A stretch of 64,000 bases of DNA from positions 1 through 64,000 of the forward strand of contig CAYZOJ010000001.1 of assembly GCA_964480195.1 (NCBI GenBank), read 5' to 3'. The position numbers and the translations under genes were made by a program. Every line of letters begins with the position of its first letter. Position 1 is the first letter of the stretch. Below the pieces are notes generated by a model. That model ran no database searches and had not been told where the DNA came from. It saw only the letters and a program-made list of their open reading frames with translations. The DNA is from Stercoripulliclostridium_A sp964480195 (GTDB taxonomy: Bacteria > Bacillota > Clostridia > Christensenellales > DTU072). This document shows positions 35,146 to 44,253 of the stretch, piece by piece.

Positions 35146-38100
35146 TTATACTATTTCAAAATCCAGCGACGACTTGCCCTCAAACGAGTAGTTGCCGGAA
35201 ATCTTTACCGTGTATTTGCCCTTTTCGCGCGGGAGCGAATCGAGGAGTATGCCGTTTGCGTCGTAATACAATATGTCTTTGGCGTCGATACGAGATATTG
35301 CGCCGATGGCGTCGGTATATTGAGCGCCGAACGACTGTATTTCGCTACCCGTAAACGGCACGGTCGAGCTTTGCTTATTGTAGTTGTTGGGCGTGATGAA
35401 ATCGACGTTTATCACGGCACCGCTCTTGTTCTTTTCGACGCGCTTGGGATAAATCGTGAGAGTGGGCTTGCCGTAACCTATATTATACAGAGCGTTTTGG
35501 TTCTGTCCGTCTTTGAGCTTTACGAATATTTCGTACGTTCCGTATCCGCCCTGCGCGGTGTATTTGACGTCCTCGCCCTCTTCGCGATATATTTCAAGCT
35601 CGACTACGTCGTTACCGACGAGTTCGTCCTCTTCGATGGTGTATACGATGTCGGCGTCCGCCTCACCGTACGTCTTTGTCATACTCGAAACGTTAACCAT
35701 TATATACTTTCTGGTTATGGTGAGTTTGAGAGTGTCTTCCTCGACCCAGCTTTCGTTATAATATTCGTTCGCGAGTACGTGTATGCGGAGAGGATATACT
35801 CCGGGATAAACGGGAGCTTCCGTACTCCATTCGCCGTCGACGAGGAATTCGACTTCGGTATCGGGAACGGTAAATCCCGCTATCGACTGAGTTATCGTAA
35901 TGGTCGGTTTGGTGACGGAGCCGTAAGCCATGGTCGAGTTACCGCACTTGGGCTCGGCGGTAAGTTTACGGTACGACGTAACGTCGAACGCGGTCGTTCT
36001 TTCGCCGTAAATGAGAGTTACGGTCTGAGTGGTCTTGGTACCGCCCTGAACGTTTGCAAACGGATCTTGAGAATATCCGTTTATAGCTATAAGACCGCTC
36101 GTCATAGGCAATACGTCGGACTCGCCGTTATCGTATATGCGTTCGATATATCCGCCCTCGGTATTGAGCGCCTGACCTTCCGCATACGTCAGAACGGTCG
36201 GGACGGTCTTTACTCTGATTTCCTTGAGCGTACGCTCGGATACGTAAAGCCAGAAAGTCGCGTTGCAACCGCCGTACGATATCGTAGCTTGTTGGAAATA
36301 ACCGCCTTTATCGCTCTTTACGTAGTGCTTGTCGTAATCGAGATATCCAGCTTTCAACGTGCGCGTAACGCGCTCCCCGCTCGTAAATTCGACATCGAAA
36401 TACAAATTGCCTATCGTATCCTCATCGAGATACGTGGCGTTGAGGTCGTCTTTATATGTTACTTTGTACGCGTTGCGCGTAACGCCATCGACGGTAACAG
36501 CCTCCATTCCGGGTTGCTTATCGTCAAACGAAATGCTTTGGACGCTTCCCGACGCGACTTCGACTTGGAATGTCGTAACGTATCTTCTTACGGTTCCGTC
36601 GTTATCGGTTATCGAATAAGTCGCGGTAATCGTCTGGATTCCCAAAACGTCGGGCGTAAATCCGGTAAACGTCCAGAGGCTCGAATCCAACGTGGATATG
36701 ACGGACGACGTGCCGTCGTTAAACGTACGCGTAATCTTTATTCCGCTCAAATCGAGTTCGTCGTCTATGCCCGAAACGTAAACGGTTTTATCGGGAGCTC
36801 CGGTAACTTCTATTGCGGAGACCTGTCTTCCCTCAATCTTGGTTTTTATCGTAAACACCGTGCCGTAATAACGGAACATTACGTCTTTTCTGCCGGACTT
36901 GCCGTCGTCTTCCGTAAGAAGTTCGACGTCATTGCCGTCGATAGTGAAGATTACGGAATTCGATCCCGATTTCGTAGCAAGCATTCTTATCTTGGAATTG
37001 ATTAGATCCGAAATCGACGCGAACGTGTAAGTCGAATCGAAATTGTATCCGCTTTCCGCAAACGTTATCTTGGTTACGTAGTCCTCTTCGGGTACGGCGT
37101 GAACGGTAAAGGTGCTCTCCTTCCCGGTGATATTAACATTGACGGTGTAATCTCCGACATAGGAAAGAATATCCGTCGGGGTACCGTCGTAATATATCGA
37201 AATGTACTTTTCGGGTATCGGCGACAGCGTTTCTACGGTATTGTCGTTATACTCGACGTATACGGAAGAACCGTCAAGATCGAGCTCCGAACCGATTTTA
37301 TAGTAGTTGCGATAAGGCTCTTTCGCGCTGACGGATACCGCTACGCGAGCGATTACCTTGACTTTGAATCCCGCCGTTACACCGCCGACGGAGAAATTGA
37401 TGGTCTGATATCCGTCTTTGCACGCGCTGAGCGAAAGACGGAATTGCGAACCGTCGGACGCCAAATCGTTTTCGTTAAGCGAAGCCCACGTCGAAACGTC
37501 GTTCTCGTCGAACTCGTACGTGCCGTTATCGTAAAGGGTGTTGTAACGAAGATATGCCGTCGTAAACATCTGCCCTTCGACAAAAACTTTATTGGCAACC
37601 TGTTCGGCGGGGTCTTTGCGCGAATCGGCAACCAAAAGACGGTATGCCTTTTTGCCCTCTACCGCGATGTGCATGGGGGTAGCCCAATCGCTGTTGCCGT
37701 AACAAATATAGACAACGTGTTCTTTGAGCTCGGTGAAACTATGGTCTTTGGTTATGCGCTTATCGGCGGTCGTACCGTCCAAATAGTAATAAAGGTTGTC
37801 GCCGTCGAGAGAAATATTCTCTTTTTTGCCGTCTTCGTAAACGACGGTCGCCCTACCCGTACTCCAGTCGATTTTGTCGCCCTCTCGGATTTTGGAAATT
37901 TCCGTTATCCACGTACTTCCGTCAAGCACTATGCCGACGGTTTTGGGGAAGACGTCAATAGTTAAAGTCTTGGCTGTAGGAACCGCAACCGCACAATTAA
38001 ATCTTGCGGACTTACCCATATACGTTACGGTTACTTTGGAATATGCGTTTTCCTCCGAAAAGTCATAAGATATTTCGAAGTCCTCGGAGGAATCCTCGTA

Positions 38101-38811
38101 ATCGACGGTTTCGGTCGTCGCGTTATCGTATGTGCACTTGACGGAAAGACCCGTAAGGTCTATGTCACTGCCTACGAAATAATTGAGTTTTTTGGGTTTG
38201 GAAATAATTTCGATTTTGGTAAGCGTCCTCGGAAGAACGGTCAATACGAACGAAACTTCGTAATTTGCAAAACCTATGTAAATAGTATGCTCGCCGGGCT
38301 CCAAGTCTTCGGAATAACCGCGAAGCATCGAATAAGTGATTTCTTCCAATACGACGGTGGTCGTTTGGTAATGAACGTTGATTTTTATTCCGCTCAAATC
38401 GAGCGAAGCGCCTTGTACGACGGAAACGTCGTCGGGAATTTCCGCAATGGAAATGCTCTGCACCTCTGCCGAGATAACTTCGAGCGTAACAGTTGTGGTC
38501 TTGCCGGAATAAGTTATGGTAAGCGTTTGCGTGCCTGCCGAAAGTTTATCGTATCCGGAAACCATATCTTCCGTGACCGGCACGTTGTATCTCGCACCCT
38601 TGACGGTAACGGCTTGAACGTAACAATCGGTGAGATCGAGATCGTCCCCTTGGTAAACTTGCGTTAACGGAAATTCGTAAACACGCAAAGAAACGACGTC
38701 GTTACCGCTGTAACCGCCGTCCTCGCCGTCGGAAGATGTGCATGCCGCCGCGATAAACGCGCCGGAAGCAAGCAATAATATAAGTAAAACCGTAATTACA
38801 GAACGACGCAT
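35146..38811 (-). CDS. Ig-like (group 3) repeat surface lipoprotein with MBG end
   Basis: 1221 residues. The start at 38811 (ATG with GGAG 5 nt upstream) is preferred over a GTG two codons earlier. The lipoprotein signal MRRSVITVLLILLLASGAF ends in AAAC. About ten Ig-like domains follow with the repeated signature xYxxGxxLDLTGLxVxxxYxDG, then MBG-like repeats near residues 1035-1200 (TRKYIMVNVSSMTKTYGEAD, YPKRVEKNKSG). No enzyme motif is visible. It is an extracytoplasmic, lipid-anchored stalk that may capture the substrate for the downstream operon; only 33 bp separates it from the aminotransferase, with no terminator recognised. Confidence 0.82.
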   Translation of the reverse strand: MRRSVITVLLILLLASGAFIAAACTSSDGEDGGYSGNDVVSLRVYEFPLTQVYQGDDLDLTDCYVQAVTVKGARYNVPVTEDMVSGYDKLSAGTQTLTITYSGKTTTVTLEVISAEVQSISIAEIPDDVSVVQGASLDLSGIKINVHYQTTTVVLEEITYSMLRGYSEDLEPGEHTIYIGFANYEVSFVLTVLPRTLTKIEIISKPKKLNYFVGSDIDLTGLSVKCTYDNATTETVDYEDSSEDFEISYDFSEENAYSKVTVTYMGKSARFNCAVAVPTAKTLTIDVFPKTVGIVLDGSTWITEISKIREGDKIDWSTGRATVVYEDGKKENISLDGDNLYYYLDGTTADKRITKDHSFTELKEHVVYICYGNSDWATPMHIAVEGKKAYRLLVADSRKDPAEQVANKVFVEGQMFTTAYLRYNTLYDNGTYEFDENDVSTWASLNENDLASDGSQFRLSLSACKDGYQTINFSVGGVTAGFKVKVIARVAVSVSAKEPYRNYYKIGSELDLDGSSVYVEYNDNTVETLSPIPEKYISIYYDGTPTDILSYVGDYTVNVNITGKESTFTVHAVPEEDYVTKITFAESGYNFDSTYTFASISDLINSKIRMLATKSGSNSVIFTIDGNDVELLTEDDGKSGRKDVMFRYYGTVFTIKTKIEGRQVSAIEVTGAPDKTVYVSGIDDELDLSGIKITRTFNDGTSSVISTLDSSLWTFTGFTPDVLGIQTITATYSITDNDGTVRRYVTTFQVEVASGSVQSISFDDKQPGMEAVTVDGVTRNAYKVTYKDDLNATYLDEDTIGNLYFDVEFTSGERVTRTLKAGYLDYDKHYVKSDKGGYFQQATISYGGCNATFWLYVSERTLKEIRVKTVPTVLTYAEGQALNTEGGYIERIYDNGESDVLPMTSGLIAINGYSQDPFANVQGGTKTTQTVTLIYGERTTAFDVTSYRKLTAEPKCGNSTMAYGSVTKPTITITQSIAGFTVPDTEVEFLVDGEWSTEAPVYPGVYPLRIHVLANEYYNESWVEEDTLKLTITRKYIMVNVSSMTKTYGEADADIVYTIEEDELVGNDVVELEIYREEGEDVKYTAQGGYGTYEIFVKLKDGQNQNALYNIGYGKPTLTIYPKRVEKNKSGAVINVDFITPNNYNKQSSTVPFTGSEIQSFGAQYTDAIGAISRIDAKDILYYDANGILLDSLPREKGKYTVKISGNYSFEGKSSLDFEIV

Positions 38812-38841
38812 ACGCACTCCGCAGTCGATAGTATTGCTTAT

Positions 38842-38870
38842 ATTATATATTAAAATATTATATAAAGCAA
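38842..38870 (-). promoter_or_regulatory. Promoter of the Ig lipoprotein/aminotransferase operon
   Basis: On minus TTGCTT (38865-38870), 17 nt, TATAAT (38842-38847), inside a very A+T-rich stretch. Confidence 0.72.
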
Positions 38871-38922
38871 GTTATGCGCGCGTTATTTACTTTTATATTA
38901 CCGTCGGGTTACATCTTTTTTC

Positions 38923-38943
38923 AAAAAAAGAAGCCCGAGGGCT
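38923..38943 (-). terminator. Terminator of the hexosaminidase operon
   Basis: AGCC-CTCG-GGCT hairpin (38932-38943) followed on minus by TTCTTTTTTT, 5 bp beyond the last stop codon. The stem is short; some readthrough into the next promoter region is possible. Confidence 0.6.
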
Positions 38944-38947
38944 CCTT

Positions 38948-40864
38948 TCAGTCGAAGAATTTGCCGTCCGGGTATGAATACACGAACGCACCGAACCCGC
39001 TCCAGCCTTGGAGTAGCGATCCGTCCTCTCGGGGAGGCGCGAAAAATTCTACGGGCGTATAGTTGCCCTTTTCGGCATTATAAACGAACCAACGGGTCAA
39101 CGGATACTCGTAGTCCATCCCGCGACCGAGTTTAGCATATGCGTAAACAGCCGACCAGTACGGCCAATCTCCGCCGTTATGGTAGTAGAACGGAAGACTC
39201 GATTTAAGCACCGTCGCACGCGGGTTTTTGTAGAACGGATAAACCGAGAGCACGCCGAAATCGCCCGCACCCTGTTCTTTATTGTTTTTAGATTCGAGCA
39301 TACGTTCCATATTCTTTAATACCGAAGTCGCCCTCTCGTCATCCGTAAGCCCGAACAGCACCGTCAAAACGGTATCGACGGACAAGTTGTCTTCTACATA
39401 GTTTTCCGTTTTATAGTTTACGAAATACCCGAGTTCGGAATCCCAAAGCAATTCGTTTATTGCTTTTTTGACGGTTTCGAACCGAACGGCGTAATCTGCG
39501 GATACGGTCGGACGCGAAGTCTTGGTAAGCTCGGATACGGCATACAACGCGCGAGCATACAACGCCTCGTCATACGTACAATATCCCGTTCTGAATACGT
39601 TATCGCACCAGTCGCGACGGTTATATTCTCCCGCCTTATACAAAAGTCCCGTGCCGTCCGTCTGCTCGGAAAGCTTCTCCACGACTTTGATAACGGAATC
39701 GAGTACGGTACCGCCCCTCCATTTAACGCTAAGTACGTCGTAATCTCCCGTCGTGCGAACGTAATCGTAAACGAGGATAGCATAAAACGACGGGCTGTCG
39801 TAATGGTCGCCCCACCAGTTCTTGAAATTGTATTTGACGGCGGACGGGCATCTGCCGTCTTTGTCGATGCCCCTTGCAAGCGTCAAAATCTCGTTGCGGA
39901 CAAGCTCGGGACGGTATTTAAGCACGGCAAGAGCCGTCCAATATCCGTCGCGGAAGTACGTACGCGCGGGCGATTGGTAATTTATACCCGCAAGAAAACC
40001 TTTGAATGCGCCCGTTTCCTTATACATACTCAACGCGCAGTTGTAGAGGCTCGAAAAATAAGCCCTATCGAACTCGGTACGACACGACGAAGGTATCGGA
40101 AGGTTTTTAACGTAGTCAAGCGACTCTTGTCTGTATTCCTCGAAACGACGGTAACAGTCCGAAACGTCGCAGGCGGAAAAATCGCCGTGCGTATATCCCG
40201 ATACGACAAGTTTGACAGTTCCCGTTTCTCCCGATTTAAGATCGAGAGTTGCCGAAAACTGATTTGTGTACATATGCGTGGTTTCGAGCGCGACAGCCGG
40301 CTCCGACACCGCTATATCGAAACGGAAATTCTCTATTATATTATTGGAAATAAGTAAGAAACCGTCGTTCTTTTTTACACTGCGATGACCTTTGATTTCC
40401 GCACCCAACGTGCCGAAAACAAGTCGCGAAAGGTTTTTGAAATCGAACCGAGAAGCGAACAAGTTTTTAAGATACGACGTGAAATTTATGCCGAAATTGA
40501 CGGTATTTTCAAATTTTACATCCTTTTTCGCGTGCACGGCAAACTCCGTAAACAACGCGTTGACATCGTTACCCGTAAAATGCGAAATCGTGAGCGCGAC
40601 TTCGTCGTTTTCGAGTTCGACGATCATGCGCTTTCCGACCATAGATACTTTCTTGTGCGTATACGGGTCGACGGGTCTTCCGTTTACGAATATTTGGTTA
40701 TACCAGCACTCGAGAAAATCCCATTTGTTGACGACGGAATATTTCTTTAATCCGCCCGTTCCGTCGAACTCCGCCATTAAAAGGTTGTTGGAAACGTCGT
40801 ATAAAGTCGGTTTGTAATACTCGCCCTCGGCTACGATTGCGCCGTTTTCGTAAGATACTTTCAT
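38948..40864 (-). CDS. Six-hairpin (alpha/alpha)6 glycoside hydrolase, MGH1/GH63-like
   Basis: 638 residues without a signal peptide. The first 250 are a beta-sandwich (FTGNDVNALFTEFAVHAKKD), then an (alpha/alpha)6 barrel with RTYFRDGYWTALAVLKY, DKDGRCPSAVKYNFKNWWGDHYDSP, EYNRRDWCDN and YHNGGDWPYWSAVYAYAKLG. The acidic residues in YFRDGYW, WWGDHYDSP and NGGDWPYW are likely catalytic or sugar-binding, as in MGH1-like, GH63 and amylo-glucosidase relatives. Substrate not assignable. Last gene of a five-enzyme operon; its ATG shares a base with the stop of the Gfo/Idh gene (TAATG). Confidence 0.75.
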   Translation of the reverse strand: MKVSYENGAIVAEGEYYKPTLYDVSNNLLMAEFDGTGGLKKYSVVNKWDFLECWYNQIFVNGRPVDPYTHKKVSMVGKRMIVELENDEVALTISHFTGNDVNALFTEFAVHAKKDVKFENTVNFGINFTSYLKNLFASRFDFKNLSRLVFGTLGAEIKGHRSVKKNDGFLLISNNIIENFRFDIAVSEPAVALETTHMYTNQFSATLDLKSGETGTVKLVVSGYTHGDFSACDVSDCYRRFEEYRQESLDYVKNLPIPSSCRTEFDRAYFSSLYNCALSMYKETGAFKGFLAGINYQSPARTYFRDGYWTALAVLKYRPELVRNEILTLARGIDKDGRCPSAVKYNFKNWWGDHYDSPSFYAILVYDYVRTTGDYDVLSVKWRGGTVLDSVIKVVEKLSEQTDGTGLLYKAGEYNRRDWCDNVFRTGYCTYDEALYARALYAVSELTKTSRPTVSADYAVRFETVKKAINELLWDSELGYFVNYKTENYVEDNLSVDTVLTVLFGLTDDERATSVLKNMERMLESKNNKEQGAGDFGVLSVYPFYKNPRATVLKSSLPFYYHNGGDWPYWSAVYAYAKLGRGMDYEYPLTRWFVYNAEKGNYTPVEFFAPPREDGSLLQGWSGFGAFVYSYPDGKFFD

Positions 40865-41988
40865 TACTCCTCTCTGCTCCTAAGTTCGGCGTACAGCTCT
40901 TCCGTTTCGATCGGGTCAAGCGGAAGCTCCGCCGTTTTGTTTTTATATGCCGACAAATAAATGCCGTTGATTATCGACAATGCGTTTATGCCCTCTTCCC
41001 CGAACGCGACGGGCGTTTTGCGCCTGCCTTCGAGAGTTTCCGCAAACGCGCGCACTACGCGTATCTGCTGTCCGTAAACAAGATCGGTTATAAGCCTGAA
41101 CAAGCCGTAATAATACCGCTTGGTATGCGCTTTAACCGAGCCGTAACCCTTTGTAACAGACGCGTTAACCTCGGGTTCGGAACGATCGAAACTAACGTAT
41201 TTAAGACTATATTTGCCGATTACGAGTTTGCCTTTATCCCCGGCTATTTCCAATCTGTTCGTGCCGTGAAGTTCGTGTCCGGACGCAATAAAGGTACCCA
41301 TAGCGCCGTTTTTGTATTCCAAAACCGCGGTTACATCGTTTTCGACGGTTATGTCTCGATTGACTGTACGGGCGGTCGCGTCGATTTTTACGGGCATACC
41401 GCATATCCATTGCATGACGTCGAGTTGGTGCACGCATTGATTGATGAGAATACCACCGCCTTCGCCCTTCCAGCTCGCTCGCCATTCTCCCATATCGTAA
41501 TAAAACTGCGAACGGTACCAGTCGGTTACTATAAAGGTTACACGACGGATTTCGCCTATCCCGCCGGACGCGACTATTTCTTTTGCCTTTGCGTAAACGC
41601 GGTTAGTACGCTGATTGAACATTATCCCGTACAGCGCGTTCGGACGTGCTTCCGCCACGGCGTTTGCTCGCATACACTCGCCGACGGTAACAGCCTGAGG
41701 CTTTTCCGAAAGAACGTTAACGCCGTTTTCAAGGCAATAAATCGCGATTTCCACGTGCGAATAATGCGGTGTCGCGATGATTACCGCGTCGGGTTTGACG
41801 AGAGAAATCATTTCTTTATAGTCGGTAAACGCAAGCACGCCTTTGTGCTTTGCCGTGAACTTATCGAGCTTTAATTCGTCAAGGTCGCATACCGCCGTCA
41901 ACCGTGCGAATTTTACCCTGCCTCTTACAAGATTTTCGGCGTGAATTCCGCCCATTCTGCCTATGCCTATTACGGCAAAACTTTTCAT
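40864..41988 (-). CDS. Gfo/Idh/MocA-family oxidoreductase
   Basis: 374 residues. The N-terminal Rossmann fold is GIGRMGGIHAENL (residues 7-19), followed by CDLDELK, IATPHYSHVE and the EKP motif with the catalytic Lys (LSEKPQAVTVGEC). The C-terminal part contains GGGILINQCVHQLDVMQW, where the His is the usual catalytic base. NAD(P)-dependent oxidation of a sugar or inositol, or the oxidation step in unusual glycoside cleavage, are typical roles. It overlaps the GDPD-like gene by 4 bp (ATGA) and the glycosidase by 1 bp. Confidence 0.9.
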   Translation of the reverse strand: MKSFAVIGIGRMGGIHAENLVRGRVKFARLTAVCDLDELKLDKFTAKHKGVLAFTDYKEMISLVKPDAVIIATPHYSHVEIAIYCLENGVNVLSEKPQAVTVGECMRANAVAEARPNALYGIMFNQRTNRVYAKAKEIVASGGIGEIRRVTFIVTDWYRSQFYYDMGEWRASWKGEGGGILINQCVHQLDVMQWICGMPVKIDATARTVNRDITVENDVTAVLEYKNGAMGTFIASGHELHGTNRLEIAGDKGKLVIGKYSLKYVSFDRSEPEVNASVTKGYGSVKAHTKRYYYGLFRLITDLVYGQQIRVVRAFAETLEGRRKTPVAFGEEGINALSIINGIYLSAYKNKTAELPLDPIETEELYAELRSREE

Positions 41989-42626
41989 TTCCGTCCAAGC
42001 TCCTCTAACGCGACGTCCGTTATGTTAGTCGTTACGTTTTCAAACGGCATTTTGAGAATGCGCTTTAAGGTTTCGGGGTCGTCTACCGTAAAAATCGAAA
42101 CGCCGAGCCCTATCTCGAAAGCTTTGTTCCAGAGTTCTTCGTCCGTGAGTTTATAATTTATGTTTATTCCGTTAATAACAGACTCGCCGAAACTTGCAAG
42201 ATACTCTTTTATCTCGGGTAGATTCTTGGCTTCGAGAGGATACTTGCGGGAATAAAAGCCTTTATTGACGTATACGTCTACGCCGTCCAAGTCCTTGATT
42301 TCTTCGGGCGTAACCGCACCCGTAAAGTATATCAGCTTTTCGACGCCGACTTCCTTTGCAAGAGCCACTATCTTCTTTATAAGACCCTTCTTTTTGAGAT
42401 CGACGTTTACGCGCTTAGAATACTTCGATGCGTACTCGAATACCGTGCGGAGGGTTACACGACGACTTTTAAGAGGCGGGGCGAACCAATGTCCGAGCAC
42501 GATTTCTCCGCCCGCCGTTCTGACGTCGACTTCGATTGCGCCGACTTCCGTACGGCAAACTTTTTCCAGATACTCTATAGTGTTTTTACGCGTGCCGAGA
42601 GCTCCGCCGTGTGCGGTTAATAACAT
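41985..42626 (-). CDS. Glycerophosphodiester phosphodiesterase-like TIM-barrel protein
   Basis: 213 residues, no signal peptide. LLTAHGGALGTRKNTIEYL and AIEVDVRTAGGEIVLGHW parallel the GDPD signature (AHRG, PENT, E-DV-T-DG, HD), and the end VSIFTVDDPETLKRIL matches the family's last strand (WTVN). The Arg of AHRG is Gly here and the Glu of ENT is Lys14, so the substrate or metal site is altered, though His6 and the second His are kept. It could hydrolyse a different phosphodiester, for example from teichoic acid or glycan linkage. ATG overlaps the hexosaminidase stop by 1 bp. Confidence 0.7.
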   Translation of the reverse strand: MLLTAHGGALGTRKNTIEYLEKVCRTEVGAIEVDVRTAGGEIVLGHWFAPPLKSRRVTLRTVFEYASKYSKRVNVDLKKKGLIKKIVALAKEVGVEKLIYFTGAVTPEEIKDLDGVDVYVNKGFYSRKYPLEAKNLPEIKEYLASFGESVINGININYKLTDEELWNKAFEIGLGVSIFTVDDPETLKRILKMPFENVTTNITDVALEELGRK

Positions 42627-44239
42627 TATCTTCTCCTTTTTTTAACGACCATTGCGCGATTGTATTCTACGTGCGCGTTCGTTTTTTGGAACTTGCGCAT
42701 TATATTGAGCTTCGTAAGACCGCCCGTATTTACCATCGAAAGCGGACAATACTCCACTCCGAGTTTGTCGAGGGTAGGTAAAAACTTTTTAAGACGCTTT
42801 TCAAAATCACTGTAGTCGCGCTCCGCAGACGGCGTCCAAGCGACTTCCGCAAACGCTTCCATTCTCGGGAAGAGTTGGAATTGGAGTCTTTCTTCCGTCG
42901 GTACCCATTCCGTCCAAAGCGGTCCTTCAAGCCCGAGTATCCCGCCTCGCTTATCGCTAAGACCGTACTTTTCGGGTTCGAACGCGTAAGTGGTTTTGAG
43001 GTTGTTTTGAGCATATGGCATATCGAAATAGAATGCTTGATGCTTGGCTATTACCGCCTGTCCACCGCCGAGAAGATAGTTCTCTACCGCCGAATCCCTC
43101 GCGTGCGTCCAATATTCGACGATGACGGATCTGTCGAGGCTGTCGGCTTTGAGTATCTCGTTCCAACCGATTAAACGTTTGCCCTTGCGTTTTAAGTAAA
43201 CGGCGATTTTATTGTTGAAATAGCCTTGAAGGTCCTCTTCCGTTTTGAGTCCCTCTTCTTCCATACGTTTTTGACAGTCGGGGCACCTTTTCCATTCGTA
43301 TTTGGGCGCTTCGTCCCCTCCGATATGGAAATACGGTCCCGGGAACATCGCGCAGAGCTCGTCGATGACATCGTATATGAACGTATACGTAAAGTCCTTA
43401 CCCGCACAAGCTATGATATTGCCGACTCCGTTGTCTTCGGGGGAGCCTCCGTGTACGACCGGAACGTCCATTTTGATGTTACGGCAAGAAAGACGCGGAT
43501 ACGCTGCGATTGCCGCTCCGAGGTGCGCAGGCATATCCACTTCCGGCACTATCGTTATGTTGAGCCTCGACGCATATGCCACAATCTCTTTTATCTCGGT
43601 CTGAGTATAATAGCCTTCGTGCGGTATCCAATCTATGGACTTATTGCCCCACGCCATATTCTGACTGCCCTTGCGGTACGATCCGACTTCGGTAAGACGT
43701 GGATATTTTTTGATTTCGACGCGCCATCCTTCGTTGTCCGTCAAATGCCAATGCAAAACGTTGAGTTTATGGAACGCCATCATATCGAGAAGTCTTTTAA
43801 CCGCTTCAGCTCCGTGGAAATAACGGCTTTCGTCAAGCATTATGCCTCTGTACGCATATCTCGGTTCGTCCTTTATAGACAACGCGTGAAGCGTAAGCAC
43901 CTCGCTTTCGCCGAGGACGTCGGCACCCGTCAACTGACGGAGCGTCTGCGTTGCGTAAAACGCGCCCGCCATAGCGGAAGCTTTGATTATGACTTTTTCG
44001 GTATCGGCTTCTATTGTATATCCCTCTCTCGGAAGGTTGCGATCGTGCAAAAAGCTTATAGCCGCCTTTTTGCTGGCGACAACGGGTAGTTTGAATCCGC
44101 ATACGCTTTCAACCATCGCGACCAAAACGTCGCGCGCAAACGTCAACGACGCGTCCGCGTAAACGGTCGTATCCGAATTTATGATGAACTCACCGAACTT
44201 TTCTTCCGCATATGCGGGCTTGGGAATGATATTTAACAT
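42626..44239 (-). CDS. Beta-N-acetylhexosaminidase, GH20
   Basis: 537 residues, no signal peptide, so intracellular. An N-terminal GH20b domain is followed by the TIM barrel. YRGIMLDESRYFHG, FHKLNVLHWHLTDNEGWRVEI and the catalytic pair in HIGGDEAP (Asp-Glu near residues 314-315) are diagnostic. It cleaves terminal GlcNAc or GalNAc with substrate-assisted chemistry. WTEWVPTEERL near the C-terminus is the usual GH20 closing motif with a substrate-binding Trp. CGGAGG precedes the ATG, 14 bp after citrate synthase. It probably processes imported mucin- or chitin-type oligosaccharides. Confidence 0.93.
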   Translation of the reverse strand: MLNIIPKPAYAEEKFGEFIINSDTTVYADASLTFARDVLVAMVESVCGFKLPVVASKKAAISFLHDRNLPREGYTIEADTEKVIIKASAMAGAFYATQTLRQLTGADVLGESEVLTLHALSIKDEPRYAYRGIMLDESRYFHGAEAVKRLLDMMAFHKLNVLHWHLTDNEGWRVEIKKYPRLTEVGSYRKGSQNMAWGNKSIDWIPHEGYYTQTEIKEIVAYASRLNITIVPEVDMPAHLGAAIAAYPRLSCRNIKMDVPVVHGGSPEDNGVGNIIACAGKDFTYTFIYDVIDELCAMFPGPYFHIGGDEAPKYEWKRCPDCQKRMEEEGLKTEEDLQGYFNNKIAVYLKRKGKRLIGWNEILKADSLDRSVIVEYWTHARDSAVENYLLGGGQAVIAKHQAFYFDMPYAQNNLKTTYAFEPEKYGLSDKRGGILGLEGPLWTEWVPTEERLQFQLFPRMEAFAEVAWTPSAERDYSDFEKRLKKFLPTLDKLGVEYCPLSMVNTGGLTKLNIMRKFQKTNAHVEYNRAMVVKKRRR

Positions 44240-44253
44240 ATGTCCTCCGCTGA

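Noticed and set aside
33589..37005. Open frame of more than 1100 codons on the plus strand
   Set aside because: It lies opposite the aminotransferase and Ig lipoprotein genes, lacks a ribosome binding site and has a low-complexity Val/Tyr/Arg composition; it arises from the codon bias of the minus-strand genes.
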